The notes: generated from the sequence alone by a model not told the origin. 26,318 nt of DNA from Helicobacteraceae bacterium UBA6016 (GCA_002428055.1 DIZY01000126.1:24336-50653); one strand, 5' to 3'; positions 9,371 through 18,087 are shown, counted from the stretch's first letter. Translations and numbers: made by a program.

Positions 9371-9387
9371 AAGGGGCTTTGCCCCTT
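9371..9387 (+). terminator. Hairpin after the ferredoxin gene
   Basis: A perfect 7-bp GC-rich inverted repeat (9371-9377 with 9381-9387, 3-nt loop) lies 26 nt after the ferredoxin stop and before the ndk promoter. The downstream T run is short, so termination strength is uncertain. Confidence 0.55.
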
Positions 9388-9433
9388 CTTCATAGCTACA
9401 AACTTTCAACAATCTTAAATTAAAAATTATTTT

Positions 9434-9442
9434 TGATATAAT
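9434..9442 (+). promoter_or_regulatory. Extended -10 promoter for ndk
   Basis: A TG-N-TATAAT extended -10 box (TATAAT at 9437-9442) lies 40 nt before the ndk start, in an AT-rich region after the ferredoxin hairpin. No good -35 is seen, which is normal for Campylobacterota sigma-70 promoters. Confidence 0.6.
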
Positions 9443-9482
9443 TTCACCCCTGATTTATTTTTAAACTTTTAGAGGATTAGAT

Positions 9483-9896
9483 ATGCAAAGGACTTTGTCC
9501 ATTATAAAACCGGATGCGGTTGCAAAAAATGTTATAGGTAAAATCGTAGATAGATTTGAGTCAAACGGTCTTAAAGTTGCCGCAATGAAAAAAATCAAAC
9601 TTTCCGATGAAGTTGCTGCAGGCTTTTATGCTGAGCATAAAGAGAGAGGTTTTTTTAAAGACCTAGTATCTTTCATGACTAGCGGAGCTGTTGTGGTTAT
9701 GGTGCTTGAGGGTGAAAACGCAATAGCAAAAAATAGAGATCTTATGGGTGCAACAAACCCTAAAGAGGCGGCAGCCGGAACCATTAGAGCCGATTTTGCG
9801 GAAAGTATTGACGCAAATGCGGTTCACGGTAGCGATTCAGAAGCTGCTGCGGCAAGAGAAATATCTTTTTTCTTTAGTCAAATAGAGATAAACTAA
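9483..9896 (+). CDS. ndk: Nucleoside diphosphate kinase
   Basis: A 137-residue enzyme that moves the terminal phosphate between nucleoside triphosphates and diphosphates through a phosphohistidine. The active-site histidine is H115 in NAVHGSDS, and the N-terminal TLSIIKPDAV motif is typical. Full family length, with an AGAGGA ribosome-binding site just upstream. The DUF177 gene follows after 9 nt, so the ndk transcript may continue into the ribosomal/lipid gene group. Confidence 0.97.
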   Translation: MQRTLSIIKPDAVAKNVIGKIVDRFESNGLKVAAMKKIKLSDEVAAGFYAEHKERGFFKDLVSFMTSGAVVVMVLEGENAIAKNRDLMGATNPKEAAAGTIRADFAESIDANAVHGSDSEAAAAREISFFFSQIEIN

Positions 9897-9905
9897 TACA
9901 TTAAG

Positions 9906-10289
9906 ATGAAAGTCGACCTAAGAAAGCTTTCAAAAGATAGCAGAGATTTTGCTATTGAGTACAAAAAGGGTGAAAATTTTGCCCATTTTTCAGGTTGTTT
10001 TTTCTCTGAATCCTCTTTTTTGGTTGTTGATGGGAAAATTAACGGTAAAATCGAGGTAGTTTGCGATGTTTCAGGCGAAAAGTTTTTTGACGAGCTTAAT
10101 GAAGAGGTCAAAATAAAAGTCGTTGAGGGTTCATATAAAGGTTTTGATGAGGTCTATGACATCATTGAGACCGATAGTAATATTTTTGATTTTGAATCTT
10201 TTCTCGAAGGTGAGATAGAGTCGTTCAAAAATGACTATCACAAAAAGCAAGAACTCTCAGCCGAAGAATTTATAGTAGAAAATATATAA
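9906..10289 (+). CDS. DUF177 (YceD-like) protein
   Basis: A 127-residue acidic protein that matches the DUF177/YceD family in size, in the pattern GKINGKIEVVCDVSG in mid-protein, and above all in position immediately before rpmF-plsX-fabH, as in E. coli. Homologues are linked to 23S rRNA accumulation and ribosome assembly, but no biochemical activity is certain. It starts 9 nt after ndk and is followed by rpmF after 10 nt. Confidence 0.8.
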   Translation: MKVDLRKLSKDSRDFAIEYKKGENFAHFSGCFFSESSFLVVDGKINGKIEVVCDVSGEKFFDELNEEVKIKVVEGSYKGFDEVYDIIETDSNIFDFESFLEGEIESFKNDYHKKQELSAEEFIVENI

Positions 10290-10299
10290 GGAGTAGAAA

Positions 10300-10449
10300 A
10301 TGGCAGTACCAAAGCGAAGAGTCAGCCACACTAGAGGCGCAAAAAGAAGAACACACTATAAAGTGACCCTTCCGGTTCCGGTTAAATGCGAAGACGGTTC
10401 ATACAGACTTCCTCACAGAGCAAGTCCTACTACGGGCGCTTTAAAATAA
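10300..10449 (+). CDS. rpmF: 50S ribosomal protein L32
   Basis: A 49-residue basic protein. The MAVPKRRVSHTRGAKRRTHY start is diagnostic for bacterial L32, and the Tyr-Lys beta segment and PTTG C-terminus are also present. There is only one cysteine (C30), so this is not the zinc-ribbon form. A strong AAGGAG lies just ahead of the ATG. The gene sits in the conserved DUF177-rpmF-plsX-fabH order that couples ribosome and membrane-lipid synthesis. Confidence 0.96.
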   Translation: MAVPKRRVSHTRGAKRRTHYKVTLPVPVKCEDGSYRLPHRASPTTGALK

Positions 10450-10455
10450 CACTTG

Positions 10456-11445
10456 ATGATTAGAGTAGCAATAGACGCAATGGGCGGGGATTTTGGTCCC
10501 GGTCCTATTATTGCCGGAGTCGTAGAGGCACTTAAAACAGCTAAATTTGAAGCAATTTTGGTAGGCGATGAGAGTATAATCAGGCCGTTGCTTCCGGAAA
10601 GTGTCAAGAGTAAAGTTTTTATTGTTCATGCAGATGATGTAATTTCCATGCATGACCACGCAACTGACGCATTAAAGAAAAAAAGCAGTTCTATCTATGT
10701 TGCCACAGAGTTGGTTCGAGATGGCAAGGCAGATGCAGTAGTATCGGCCGGACATAGCGGAGCCACAATGAGCCTCGCAACTCTCAGAATAGGGCGTATA
10801 GACGGTATAGCTAGACCTGCAATAGCAACACTTATGCCGACGGTGATAGATGGGCAGAAAAGTCTTGTACTTGATGTCGGTGCGAATGTAGATTGTAAGC
10901 CTGAGCATCTTTTTCAGTTTGGTGTTATGGGACTCGCATACGCAAAAGACATAATGGGTATCAAAAAAGTCAAAATAGGCATACTCACCAACGGCGAAGA
11001 AGATACCAAGGGTAATGAGGTAAGTAAAGAGGCCGCTTTGATGCTTAAAACACTCCCCGAGTTTATCGGAAATGTAGAGGGCAACAATATCTTCGACGGC
11101 TCCGTACATGTTATTGTGTGCGATGGTTTTGTGGGTAATATCGTGCTAAAAACTAGCGAGGGTGTTGCCGATACGATAGGTAAGTTTATGAAAGCCCATA
11201 TAAAAAAATCTGCTTTTGCATCTTTTGGTTCCGTGTTTATGAGAAAAGTATTCTCTAGCCTAAAACAGCAGATAGATTATGCCGAGTACGGCGGCGCTCC
11301 ACTACTTGGCATCAATGGTGCCGCAATAGTTAGCCACGGCAAAAGTAACTCCAAGGCTATTAAAAACGCCATTTTTCAAGCCATTAATTTTGTTGAATCG
11401 GATGTAAATAAGCATATTAAAGCTTCGCTAGAGACAAAAAATTGA
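10456..11445 (+). CDS. plsX: Phosphate acyltransferase PlsX
   Basis: A 329-residue peripheral membrane enzyme that makes acyl-phosphate from acyl-ACP for the PlsY step of phospholipid synthesis. The N-terminal AIDAMGGDFGPG motif and the NVDCKPEHL and CDGFVGN segments are characteristic. I start at the ATG (10456); an in-frame TTG lies immediately upstream at 10453. The gene begins 6 nt after rpmF and overlaps fabH by 4 nt (stop 11443-11445), which indicates coupled translation. Confidence 0.96.
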   Translation: MIRVAIDAMGGDFGPGPIIAGVVEALKTAKFEAILVGDESIIRPLLPESVKSKVFIVHADDVISMHDHATDALKKKSSSIYVATELVRDGKADAVVSAGHSGATMSLATLRIGRIDGIARPAIATLMPTVIDGQKSLVLDVGANVDCKPEHLFQFGVMGLAYAKDIMGIKKVKIGILTNGEEDTKGNEVSKEAALMLKTLPEFIGNVEGNNIFDGSVHVIVCDGFVGNIVLKTSEGVADTIGKFMKAHIKKSAFASFGSVFMRKVFSSLKQQIDYAEYGGAPLLGINGAAIVSHGKSNSKAIKNAIFQAINFVESDVNKHIKASLETKN

Positions 11446-12413
11446 GTTTTGCAGTTTTTAAATCTATAGGCGCCTATGTGCCAGAGAAAATTCTTAGCAA
11501 TGAAGATTTGGAGAAAATCGTCGATACAAATGACGAGTGGATACTAAAGAGAACAGGCATAAAAGAGAGAAGAATTGCGGCCGATGGCGAGCTGACCTCT
11601 GATCTTGCGCTAAAAGCGTCATTGTCCGCTATCGAGCGAGCCAATATCAAAAAAGAAGATATTGACCTAATAGTTTTTGCGACTATTACGCCTGATTTTT
11701 TGTGCATGCCTTCAACCGCTTGTATTTTGGCTGATAAGCTTGGCATAAAAGATGTAGCGGCTTTTGATATTAGCGCTGCTTGTAGCGGCTTTATTTACGG
11801 TCTTAGCGTTGCAAAGGCATATATTGAATCAGGAATGAAAAAAACAGTCCTTGTTGTTGGGGCTGAAACGCTAAGTCGAATAGTTGATTATACCGACAGG
11901 GCAACATGCGTACTATTTGGAGACGGTGCGGGTGCTGCAATAATTACTGCTTCCGAGACAAAAGAAAACAGCATACTAGATATACATATTAGCGCAGACG
12001 GCGGGTATTCTGACTTTTTGGTTACTCCTCGTAGTCATGAAAACCATAGTTGCGGCTCATATATAAAGATGAAAGGCAATGAAACTTTTAAGCTTGCCGT
12101 TAAGACGCTCTCGTCCGACTGTGTAAATATGCTTGCCGACAATAAACTAGAGGCTTCAAATATAGATTACTTTATACCGCATCAGGCAAACTATAGGATT
12201 ATCAAGGCGGTAGGCGAGAGTGTAGGCTTGCCAGATGATAAAGTAGTGCTTACGGTTGAAAAATACGGTAATACTTCTGCCGCATCTATACCGATGGCAA
12301 TAAACGATATGTATGAGTCCAAAAAACTGAGAAAAGGGCATTTAATGCTTCTTGATGCGTTCGGTGGAGGACTTACTTGGGGTAGCTGCTTAGCCTATTT
12401 TGATTGTGACTAA
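11442..12413 (+). CDS. fabH: 3-oxoacyl-ACP synthase III
   Basis: A 323-residue thiolase-fold enzyme that starts fatty-acid synthesis by condensing acetyl-CoA with malonyl-ACP. The catalytic triad is visible: C114 in DISAACSGF, H247 in IPHQAN and N277 in YGNTSAAS. The start is TTG at 11442, overlapping the plsX stop (TTGA), and it fits the family N-terminus. A terminator hairpin begins in the stop codon. With the fabI gene on the opposite strand just beyond, the initiation and enoyl-reduction genes lie side by side. Confidence 0.97.
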   Translation: MSFAVFKSIGAYVPEKILSNEDLEKIVDTNDEWILKRTGIKERRIAADGELTSDLALKASLSAIERANIKKEDIDLIVFATITPDFLCMPSTACILADKLGIKDVAAFDISAACSGFIYGLSVAKAYIESGMKKTVLVVGAETLSRIVDYTDRATCVLFGDGAGAAIITASETKENSILDIHISADGGYSDFLVTPRSHENHSCGSYIKMKGNETFKLAVKTLSSDCVNMLADNKLEASNIDYFIPHQANYRIIKAVGESVGLPDDKVVLTVEKYGNTSAASIPMAINDMYESKKLRKGHLMLLDAFGGGLTWGSCLAYFDCD

Positions 12414-12433
12414 AACGCCCGCTCGGGGCGTTT
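12413..12433. terminator. Bidirectional terminator between fabH and fabI
   Basis: A perfect 8-bp inverted repeat (12413-12420 with 12426-12433, 5-nt loop) with a GC-rich core flanked by A and T runs, exactly between convergent fabH and fabI. Confidence 0.8.
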
Positions 12434-12437
12434 GCTT

Positions 12438-13265
12438 TTAGTTTTGCGAGCTATATTTATCCCACACCATTGTGGCTTTTCCGTCTTCTTCATCTACGGC
12501 ACACATTCCCATAATATTGTATCCGGCATCAACATAGTGAACTTCGCCGCTAACCCCGCTTGATAGGTCGCTTAGAAGATACATGGCGCTATTGCCTACC
12601 TCTTCTATTGTTACATTCTTTCTAAGCGGCGAATTTGCCTCGTTCCACTTGAGAATAAACCTAAAATCGCCTATTCCTGAAGCCGCCAATGTTTTTATTG
12701 GACCCGCACTAATAGCATTTACTCTAATTCCCTGAGCGCCCAAATCAACAGCAAGGTATCTAACGGACATCTCAAGAGCTGCTTTTGCCACACCCATTAC
12801 ATTATAGTGAGGAATGTATTTGACACCTCCTAGGTAGCTTAGCGTTAAAATAGAGCCGTTTTCGCTCATAACAGGTACCAACGCCTTGGTAAGCTCAATA
12901 AGACTAAATACGGACACATTCATGGCAATTTCAAACGCCTCTTTGGTTGTATTCATAAAAGCTCCGTCAAGAGCCTCCCTGGGGGCGAATGCTACTGCAT
13001 GCACAAAAAAGTCTATTTTTCCAAAATCTTTTTCTATCATTCCCGGCAAAGCTTCGATATGTGCAGGGTTTTGTACATCAAGTTCGTATACAAAACTCGA
13101 ACCAAACTCCTCTGCTATCGGCCGTACTCTTTTCTCAAGCTGTTCGTTGAGGAATGTAAAAGCGAGTTCTGCACCCTGTTCTTTACAAGCCTTTGCTATG
13201 CCGTATGCGATTGATTTATTATTGGCTACGCCTATTATTAGACCTTTTTTGCCTTTCATTACCAT
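12438..13265 (-). CDS. fabI: Enoyl-ACP reductase (NADH), FabI type
   Basis: A 275-residue short-chain dehydrogenase-like enzyme that carries out the last reduction of each fatty-acid elongation cycle. The FabI version of the nucleotide motif (GVANNKSIAYGIA, residues 12-24) and the catalytic pair Y154-X6-K161, with Y144 upstream, are all present. The AAGGAG site supports the first ATG (13265) rather than a second ATG two codons later. It is downstream of tpiA and pgk on the same strand; the 17-nt gap suggests one operon. Confidence 0.97.
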   Translation of the reverse strand: MVMKGKKGLIIGVANNKSIAYGIAKACKEQGAELAFTFLNEQLEKRVRPIAEEFGSSFVYELDVQNPAHIEALPGMIEKDFGKIDFFVHAVAFAPREALDGAFMNTTKEAFEIAMNVSVFSLIELTKALVPVMSENGSILTLSYLGGVKYIPHYNVMGVAKAALEMSVRYLAVDLGAQGIRVNAISAGPIKTLAASGIGDFRFILKWNEANSPLRKNVTIEEVGNSAMYLLSDLSSGVSGEVHYVDAGYNIMGMCAVDEEDGKATMVWDKYSSQN

Positions 13266-13282
13266 ATATTATTCTCCTTGTT

Positions 13283-13990
13283 TTATGAAATATCGGCGCT
13301 TGCTTTAATAATCTTGTAAAAATCTTCCGCAACAAGACTTGCGCCGCCTACGAGCACCCCGTCAACGAACGAGCTTCCAAGTATCTCTTTGGCATTAGCG
13401 GCATTTACGCTACCGCCGTATAGTATTTTAGATTCTACTCTCTCTCTTAAGGCTTTATGCACCTCTTCAATATCTTCAACGCTTGCGGTAAGTCCTGTGC
13501 CTATTGCCCAAACAGGCTCATAGGCAACGACTAGATTTTTGTAAGACAAATCTATATTTTCAAATTGTTTATCAATATAGCTCATCACGCTTTCGATGCC
13601 TTTTTGCCTTATCTCTATAGGCTCGCCTACGCAGTAAAAAATATTAAAGTTATTTCGTTTGAAAAATTCATATTTTCTAGCAATAAACTCTTGCGGCTCC
13701 TTTATTATGTGGCGTCTTTCGCTGTGTCCTATCAGAATAGAGCTAAGATGGAATTCACTTAATGCCTCCAAGGATATTTCGCCTGTGTATGAGCCTTTTT
13801 CTGCCGGATAGCCGTTTTGTGCGCCGATGCTAATATTTTTAAGATTGAAGTTGTCTAAGGCTGTGAATGGAGGGAAAATGAGCACCGTGTCATTTTCACC
13901 TTTTGTGTCGCATAGAGCGTCTAATTTTGATAGATATTCTGCCGTGCTTGCCCTGGTGTGGTTTGCCTTGAAATTCCCGGCTATTATCAT
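13283..13990 (-). CDS. tpiA: Triosephosphate isomerase
   Basis: A 235-residue TIM-barrel enzyme, slightly short of the usual 250 residues, as in other Campylobacterota. It interconverts dihydroxyacetone phosphate and glyceraldehyde 3-phosphate. Catalytic residues are visible: N6 and K8 near the start, H89 in LIGHSERR, and E158 in AYEPVWAIGTG, plus the phosphate-binding YGGSVN loop. Its ATG overlaps the pgk stop by 4 nt (ATGA), so translation is coupled. Confidence 0.97.
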   Translation of the reverse strand: MIIAGNFKANHTRASTAEYLSKLDALCDTKGENDTVLIFPPFTALDNFNLKNISIGAQNGYPAEKGSYTGEISLEALSEFHLSSILIGHSERRHIIKEPQEFIARKYEFFKRNNFNIFYCVGEPIEIRQKGIESVMSYIDKQFENIDLSYKNLVVAYEPVWAIGTGLTASVEDIEEVHKALRERVESKILYGGSVNAANAKEILGSSFVDGVLVGGASLVAEDFYKIIKASADIS

Positions 13991-15186
13991 CTTTTTGCCT
14001 CTACGGATTTAACGCCCGGAAGTTCTTTACCCTCTAGCAGTTCAAGACTTGCGCCGCCGCCGGTGGAGATAAATGTCATACCTTCAGTGTCACCCGCTCT
14101 TTGAACAAGGTCGGCAGTATCGCCGCCGCCTATGATGGTTGTTGCGCTACCATGCGCTAGAAAGTGCGAGAGTTTGAAGCTGCCTTTTGAGAATTTATCC
14201 ATTTCATATACACCCATCGGACCGTTCCATAGTACTGTTCTGGCGTCTTTGAGAGCCAATTTGAATAACTCTATCGATGCATCGCCTATATCTAGGCCCA
14301 TCCAGCCGTCAGGTATCTCTTGCGCCGTGCATTGGTCTACTTTTGCATCTTCGGCGAATTTGTCCGCAATCGTAATATCTACCGGAAGATATATTTTTAC
14401 GCCTAGGTCTATCGCTTTTTGCATTATTCTTTTAGCTTCTTCGATAAGCTCTGTCTCAACTAGCGATTTTCCTACGCTGTGCCCCTGTGCTTTTAAAAAA
14501 GTAAATGCCATTCCGCCGCCGATAACAAGTTTGTCAATCTTTGGAAGAAGACTTGTCAGCGCCTCTAGCTTTCCTGATACTTTACTACCGCCGACTACTG
14601 CTACAAAAGGTCTTGACGGTGTAGCAAGTGCGTCTCTGAGGTATGCCACCTCTTTTTGCAGCAAGAACCCGGCGCTTTTTTTGTTTTCCGCAAACAAAGA
14701 AGGCAAAGCGTCAACCGAAGCGTGCGCTCTATGACTGGCGCCGAAAGCGTCGTTTATGTAAATATCTACGCACTCACTAAGTTTTTTTGCAAACTCTATG
14801 TCGTTTTTTGTTTCACCCTCTTCAAATCTAAGATTTTCCAAAAGCACTATATCTCCGGCTTTCATCTGAGATATTTTCTCTTTCGCATCTTCTCCGCATA
14901 CATCGTGGGCTAGCGTGATTTCCCGTCTAAGGAGGGTATGAAGTCTTTTTGCAACAGGTTTTAATGAGTTTTTCTCATCAAATGTGCCGGCCTTCGGTCT
15001 GCCAAAATGGCTTGCTAGTATTACTTTGCAATCATGGTCTATGCAGTAGTTAATCGTCGGAAGCGTAGAGTAAATCCTTCTATCGTCGGCAATATTGCCG
15101 TATTCGTCCGCAGGCACATTAAAATCGCACCTTATAAAAACCGTTTTGCCTGTAATATCCAACTCTTTTATAGATTTTAACTTCAC
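13987..15186 (-). CDS. pgk: Phosphoglycerate kinase
   Basis: A 399-residue kinase that transfers phosphate from 1,3-bisphosphoglycerate to ADP, or the reverse in gluconeogenesis. The RCDFNVP, DRRI and SHFGRP motifs are in the N-domain, and the GGGDTADL and STGGGASLELL motifs in the C-domain. I chose a GTG start at 15186: it gives the usual family N-terminus (KLKSIKELDI) and has an AAGGGG site 5 nt upstream. The frame continues upstream to ATG codons at 15222 and 15228, which would add 12 or 14 residues with weaker ribosome-binding sites. Overlaps tpiA by 4 nt. The gapA gene that often sits upstream is not present here. Confidence 0.95.
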   Translation of the reverse strand: MKLKSIKELDITGKTVFIRCDFNVPADEYGNIADDRRIYSTLPTINYCIDHDCKVILASHFGRPKAGTFDEKNSLKPVAKRLHTLLRREITLAHDVCGEDAKEKISQMKAGDIVLLENLRFEEGETKNDIEFAKKLSECVDIYINDAFGASHRAHASVDALPSLFAENKKSAGFLLQKEVAYLRDALATPSRPFVAVVGGSKVSGKLEALTSLLPKIDKLVIGGGMAFTFLKAQGHSVGKSLVETELIEEAKRIMQKAIDLGVKIYLPVDITIADKFAEDAKVDQCTAQEIPDGWMGLDIGDASIELFKLALKDARTVLWNGPMGVYEMDKFSKGSFKLSHFLAHGSATTIIGGGDTADLVQRAGDTEGMTFISTGGGASLELLEGKELPGVKSVEAKR

Positions 15187-15315
15187 ATGAACCCCTTTTT
15201 GAGCTTTAATATTTAGTTTCATAAACATCCCGTTTATATTATCTCAAAAGGGGGTTTAAAATAATATTTAAAACAATCCTTTGCAACAATACCGTAAATA
15301 TTTGGAGTTGAGAGT

Positions 15316-15864
15316 TTGAAAAAATATGCGATATTCGGCGGCAGCTTTGATCCGCCACACATTTGCCATGAAGAGATTGCACGGCTCTGTCTGCAAGAGC
15401 TGGAGCTAGATCGTTTATTTGTTGTGCCAACTTTTCTTAGTCCTTTTAAAAACTCGTTTACTGCGCCACCTGAATCAAGATATGATTGGTTATGTAAAAT
15501 TTTTAAAAAATATGAGAATATAACGGTTTGTGACTTTGAGATAAAAAAGCAAAGAGCGGTTTATATGATTGAGACCGCCAGTGAAATTGCTGAGTTGGTC
15601 GGGAAGCAAAATTGTGATAAAATCTATCTCATTATTGGCTCTGATAACCTTGCTGGTTTTAAAAAATGGCATAGGTATGGTGAGTTAATCGGGCTTGTAA
15701 CTCCAGTAGTTGTTATGAGAAAAGGCGTTTCGTCGGATGAATACAAAAGCATTGAGCTAAATTGTGATTTTTCCTCTACGGAGTTTAGAGGCTCCCATGA
15801 CGCCTTAATGCTACCTTGCGAAATACGAGATGAGATTATGAGTTTTTATAAAGGAAAAAATTAG
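15316..15864 (+). CDS. nadD: Nicotinate-nucleotide adenylyltransferase
   Basis: A 182-residue nucleotidyltransferase that makes nicotinate adenine dinucleotide in NAD synthesis. The GGSFDPPH motif (residues 8-15) and the C-terminal FSSTEFRGS segment (the ISSTxIR motif) identify it. In the HxGH nucleotide-binding motif the glycine is replaced: it reads H15-I-C17-H18. The start is TTG at 15316 with a GGAG site a few bases upstream. It is divergent from pgk and leads directly into rsfS with no gap. The same nadD-rsfS pair is widespread in bacteria. Confidence 0.94.
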   Translation: MKKYAIFGGSFDPPHICHEEIARLCLQELELDRLFVVPTFLSPFKNSFTAPPESRYDWLCKIFKKYENITVCDFEIKKQRAVYMIETASEIAELVGKQNCDKIYLIIGSDNLAGFKKWHRYGELIGLVTPVVVMRKGVSSDEYKSIELNCDFSSTEFRGSHDALMLPCEIRDEIMSFYKGKN

Positions 15865-16200
15865 ATGAATATAGAAGAAAGATGTCAAAAAATAGTTGCC
15901 CTTCTTGATGATAAGAAGGCGGAAAATATAGAAGTTTTTAACTTAGAAGATAGCGATTATTTTGTTGACGCAGTCGTAGTTGCAACATCAATTGCGTCAA
16001 AACACGCCCTGATGCTTGTGGATGAGATAAAGAAAACTCTCAAAAAAGACGGCGAGATTATTCTCAATGTTGACGATAGCGATGATTGGACTATCGTGGA
16101 TATGGGTGATATATTGGTGCATTTGATGAGCGCAGAATATCGAATAAAATATAATTTGGAAGAGTTTCTTGGAGAGTTTGAGGCGAACAAGAAGGGATAA
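15865..16200 (+). CDS. rsfS: Ribosomal silencing factor RsfS
   Basis: A 111-residue protein of the RsfS/Iojap family, which binds L14 on the large subunit and blocks subunit joining when nutrients are scarce. The SDDWTIVDMGDILVHLM segment followed by YRIKYNLEEF is the family signature. The ATG directly follows the nadD stop codon, the standard arrangement for these two genes. It is convergent with argS. Confidence 0.95.
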   Translation: MNIEERCQKIVALLDDKKAENIEVFNLEDSDYFVDAVVVATSIASKHALMLVDEIKKTLKKDGEIILNVDDSDDWTIVDMGDILVHLMSAEYRIKYNLEEFLGEFEANKKG

Positions 16201-16205
16201 TCCCT
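16193..16205. terminator. Weak hairpin between rsfS and argS
   Basis: A 5-bp inverted repeat (16193-16197 with 16201-16205) spans the rsfS stop between two convergent genes. It is short and lacks a clear T run, so this is only a possible terminator. Confidence 0.3.
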
Positions 16206-16206
16206 C

Positions 16207-17817
16207 TTATTCTCCTCTTTGCATTCTCTCTTTCGCAGTTATTCCTAGTAGTTTTAGCCCTGTTCGTATACTGAGCGCCACCACTGCAAATATCTTCAGA
16301 TAACTATCTTCTCTTTCGCTTCCGAGTATTTTATTTTCGGTATAAAATCTATGTAGTTTGTTTGCTAGACTTTTGAGATACTCTGTTACTTTTTGCGCAT
16401 CTCTTGTGATAAATGCATCTTCCAGTACATCTCCGAGCAACATTGCCGCAAATAGCAACTCTTTTTCGTCTTCCGTCAGAGCCAAAAGTTTAATGCCTTT
16501 TGCATACTCAAAATCCACACCTTTTTTCTCAAACAAAGAGCAGATACGAGCGTGTGCGTAGTTGATATAAAAGACCGGATTTGAGCTATCTTCTTTGTTG
16601 AGGTCTGATACATCAAACTCTAGGTGTGTATCTGATTTTTTTGATAAAAACACAAAACGCAACGCATCCGAGCCTATATCTTCAACCACATCTTTCATCA
16701 GTATAAAGTTACCTGCTCTTTTGCTCATCTTGTACGGTTCGCCGTTTTTTAGTAGTGCCACCATTTGAGATAATAGCACCTCTAGTTTTGAAGAGTCGTA
16801 GCCCAGAAATTCTATTGCTGATTTGACCCTTGAGATATAGCCGTGATGGTCTGCGCCCCAGATATTGATATACCTGTCAAATCCTCTTTCAAACTTGTCT
16901 TTGTGGTATGTTATATCCCCGGCTAGATAAGTCGGTTCGCCGTTTTCTCTGACGACAACTCTGTCTTTTTCGTCTTTATGCTCTGTGGTTTTGAGCCAAA
17001 TTTTGCCTTCGTTTTCGTATAGGGCAGAGTGTTCGTCTAGTTTTGCTTTTGCTTTTTCCCAGTTTGCAAACACCTCTTTTTCGCTTACGAAGTTGTCAAA
17101 CTCTATACCGACTAGCCCAAGGTTTTGACGAACCTCTATCATCATCTTGTCTTTACCCCAGACGGAAAGGGTCTTGATGATTTCCTCGTTTGCGAATGCT
17201 TCTTTACCAAGCTCTTTTACGGCCTCTTCGGCAAGCTCATATATATATTCGCCTCTGTAAAACTCCTCGGGATATTCGACGCTCTCTTTTAGAATATCCT
17301 CTTTTGCGCGGAGGTAGATAGAGACGCCGAGCAGATATACCTGTCTTCCCGCATCGTTTATGTAGTATTCGCTGGTTATGTCGTGTCCTAAGTATCTGCC
17401 TATCTGAAGTAGAGCGTCGCCGTATATGGCCCCTCTAGCGTGACCTATATGAAGAGGTCCTGTTGGGTTTGCGCTAACAAACTCCAATAAAATCTTCTCT
17501 TTGTCAAGCTCTTTTGGCTTTGCGAAGTTAATTCCGTTCGCTAGTGCTTCAGTCGCAAACCTATCCAAAAAAGCGGATGAGAGTTTGAAGTTGATAAAAC
17601 CGCTAATAGGCTCTACGCTGTCAAAATGCTCAGGGTCATGAAGTATTTGGGCTAGTTCAGCGGCTATTTGGTTGGGTGATTGTTTTAGCTCTTTTGCGAG
17701 AGAGAAAGCTACCGGAGAGGCGAAGTGACCGAAGCCGGCCTCTTTTGGTTTTTGCAGCTCCGGAATTTTGTGTTGTGAAAGCTTTGTGGATATGTGGTGT
17801 TTGATGCTTTTTTTCAT
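16207..17817 (-). CDS. argS: Arginyl-tRNA synthetase
   Basis: A 536-residue class I aminoacyl-tRNA synthetase that charges tRNA-Arg. The HIGH motif is at residues 123-126 in GPLHIGHARG, and a KMSK motif (PYKMSKRAG) lies near residue 355. The DALR-type anticodon-binding helices are at the C-terminus. It is the last gene of the leftward cluster that includes tatA and gmk, 9 nt after tatA. Length and motifs are normal for the phylum. Confidence 0.97.
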   Translation of the reverse strand: MKKSIKHHISTKLSQHKIPELQKPKEAGFGHFASPVAFSLAKELKQSPNQIAAELAQILHDPEHFDSVEPISGFINFKLSSAFLDRFATEALANGINFAKPKELDKEKILLEFVSANPTGPLHIGHARGAIYGDALLQIGRYLGHDITSEYYINDAGRQVYLLGVSIYLRAKEDILKESVEYPEEFYRGEYIYELAEEAVKELGKEAFANEEIIKTLSVWGKDKMMIEVRQNLGLVGIEFDNFVSEKEVFANWEKAKAKLDEHSALYENEGKIWLKTTEHKDEKDRVVVRENGEPTYLAGDITYHKDKFERGFDRYINIWGADHHGYISRVKSAIEFLGYDSSKLEVLLSQMVALLKNGEPYKMSKRAGNFILMKDVVEDIGSDALRFVFLSKKSDTHLEFDVSDLNKEDSSNPVFYINYAHARICSLFEKKGVDFEYAKGIKLLALTEDEKELLFAAMLLGDVLEDAFITRDAQKVTEYLKSLANKLHRFYTENKILGSEREDSYLKIFAVVALSIRTGLKLLGITAKERMQRGE

Positions 17818-17826
17818 TGAGTCTGA

Positions 17827-18087
17827 TTATGCTTTAGTCGTATCTGTGTTTGTCGGTTTTTGCTCCGTGGCTTGCGCTGTTGTAGTCGTAGTTGCGGTTG
17901 CAGTAGCGTCTACCGGTTTTACCTCGGCTGTTTTAGCAGCTTCTGTCTCATCCTCTTTTACAGCATTTTTAAAGTTTTTAATGCCGCTTCCAAGACCTTT
18001 TGCAAGCTCCGGTATTCTTTTTGCTCCGAAAAGTAGTAACACGATAAGCAGTACGACTACCCAGTGCCAAATGCTAAATGAACCCAT
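17827..18087 (-). CDS. tatA: Twin-arginine translocase subunit TatA
   Basis: An 86-residue pore-forming Tat subunit. The N-terminus is a transmembrane helix (about residues 5-21), then the hinge FGAKRIPELAKGLG and an amphipathic helix to about residue 43, then an acidic, Ala/Thr-rich tail that is not conserved. No tatB or tatC lies in the window. It lies between gmk (68 nt upstream) and argS (9 nt downstream), the order seen in Campylobacter and Helicobacter. Confidence 0.95.
   Translation of the reverse strand: MGSFSIWHWVVVLLIVLLLFGAKRIPELAKGLGSGIKNFKNAVKEDETEAAKTAEVKPVDATATATTTTTAQATEQKPTNTDTTKA

Noticed and set aside
14132..14734. A 200-residue + strand frame inside pgk
   Set aside because: Antisense shadow; pgk is complete with all motifs.
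15187..15228. A 14-residue N-terminal extension of Pgk from the upstream ATG
   Set aside because: The GTG at 15186 has a better ribosome-binding site and gives the usual family N-terminus, although the extension cannot be excluded.
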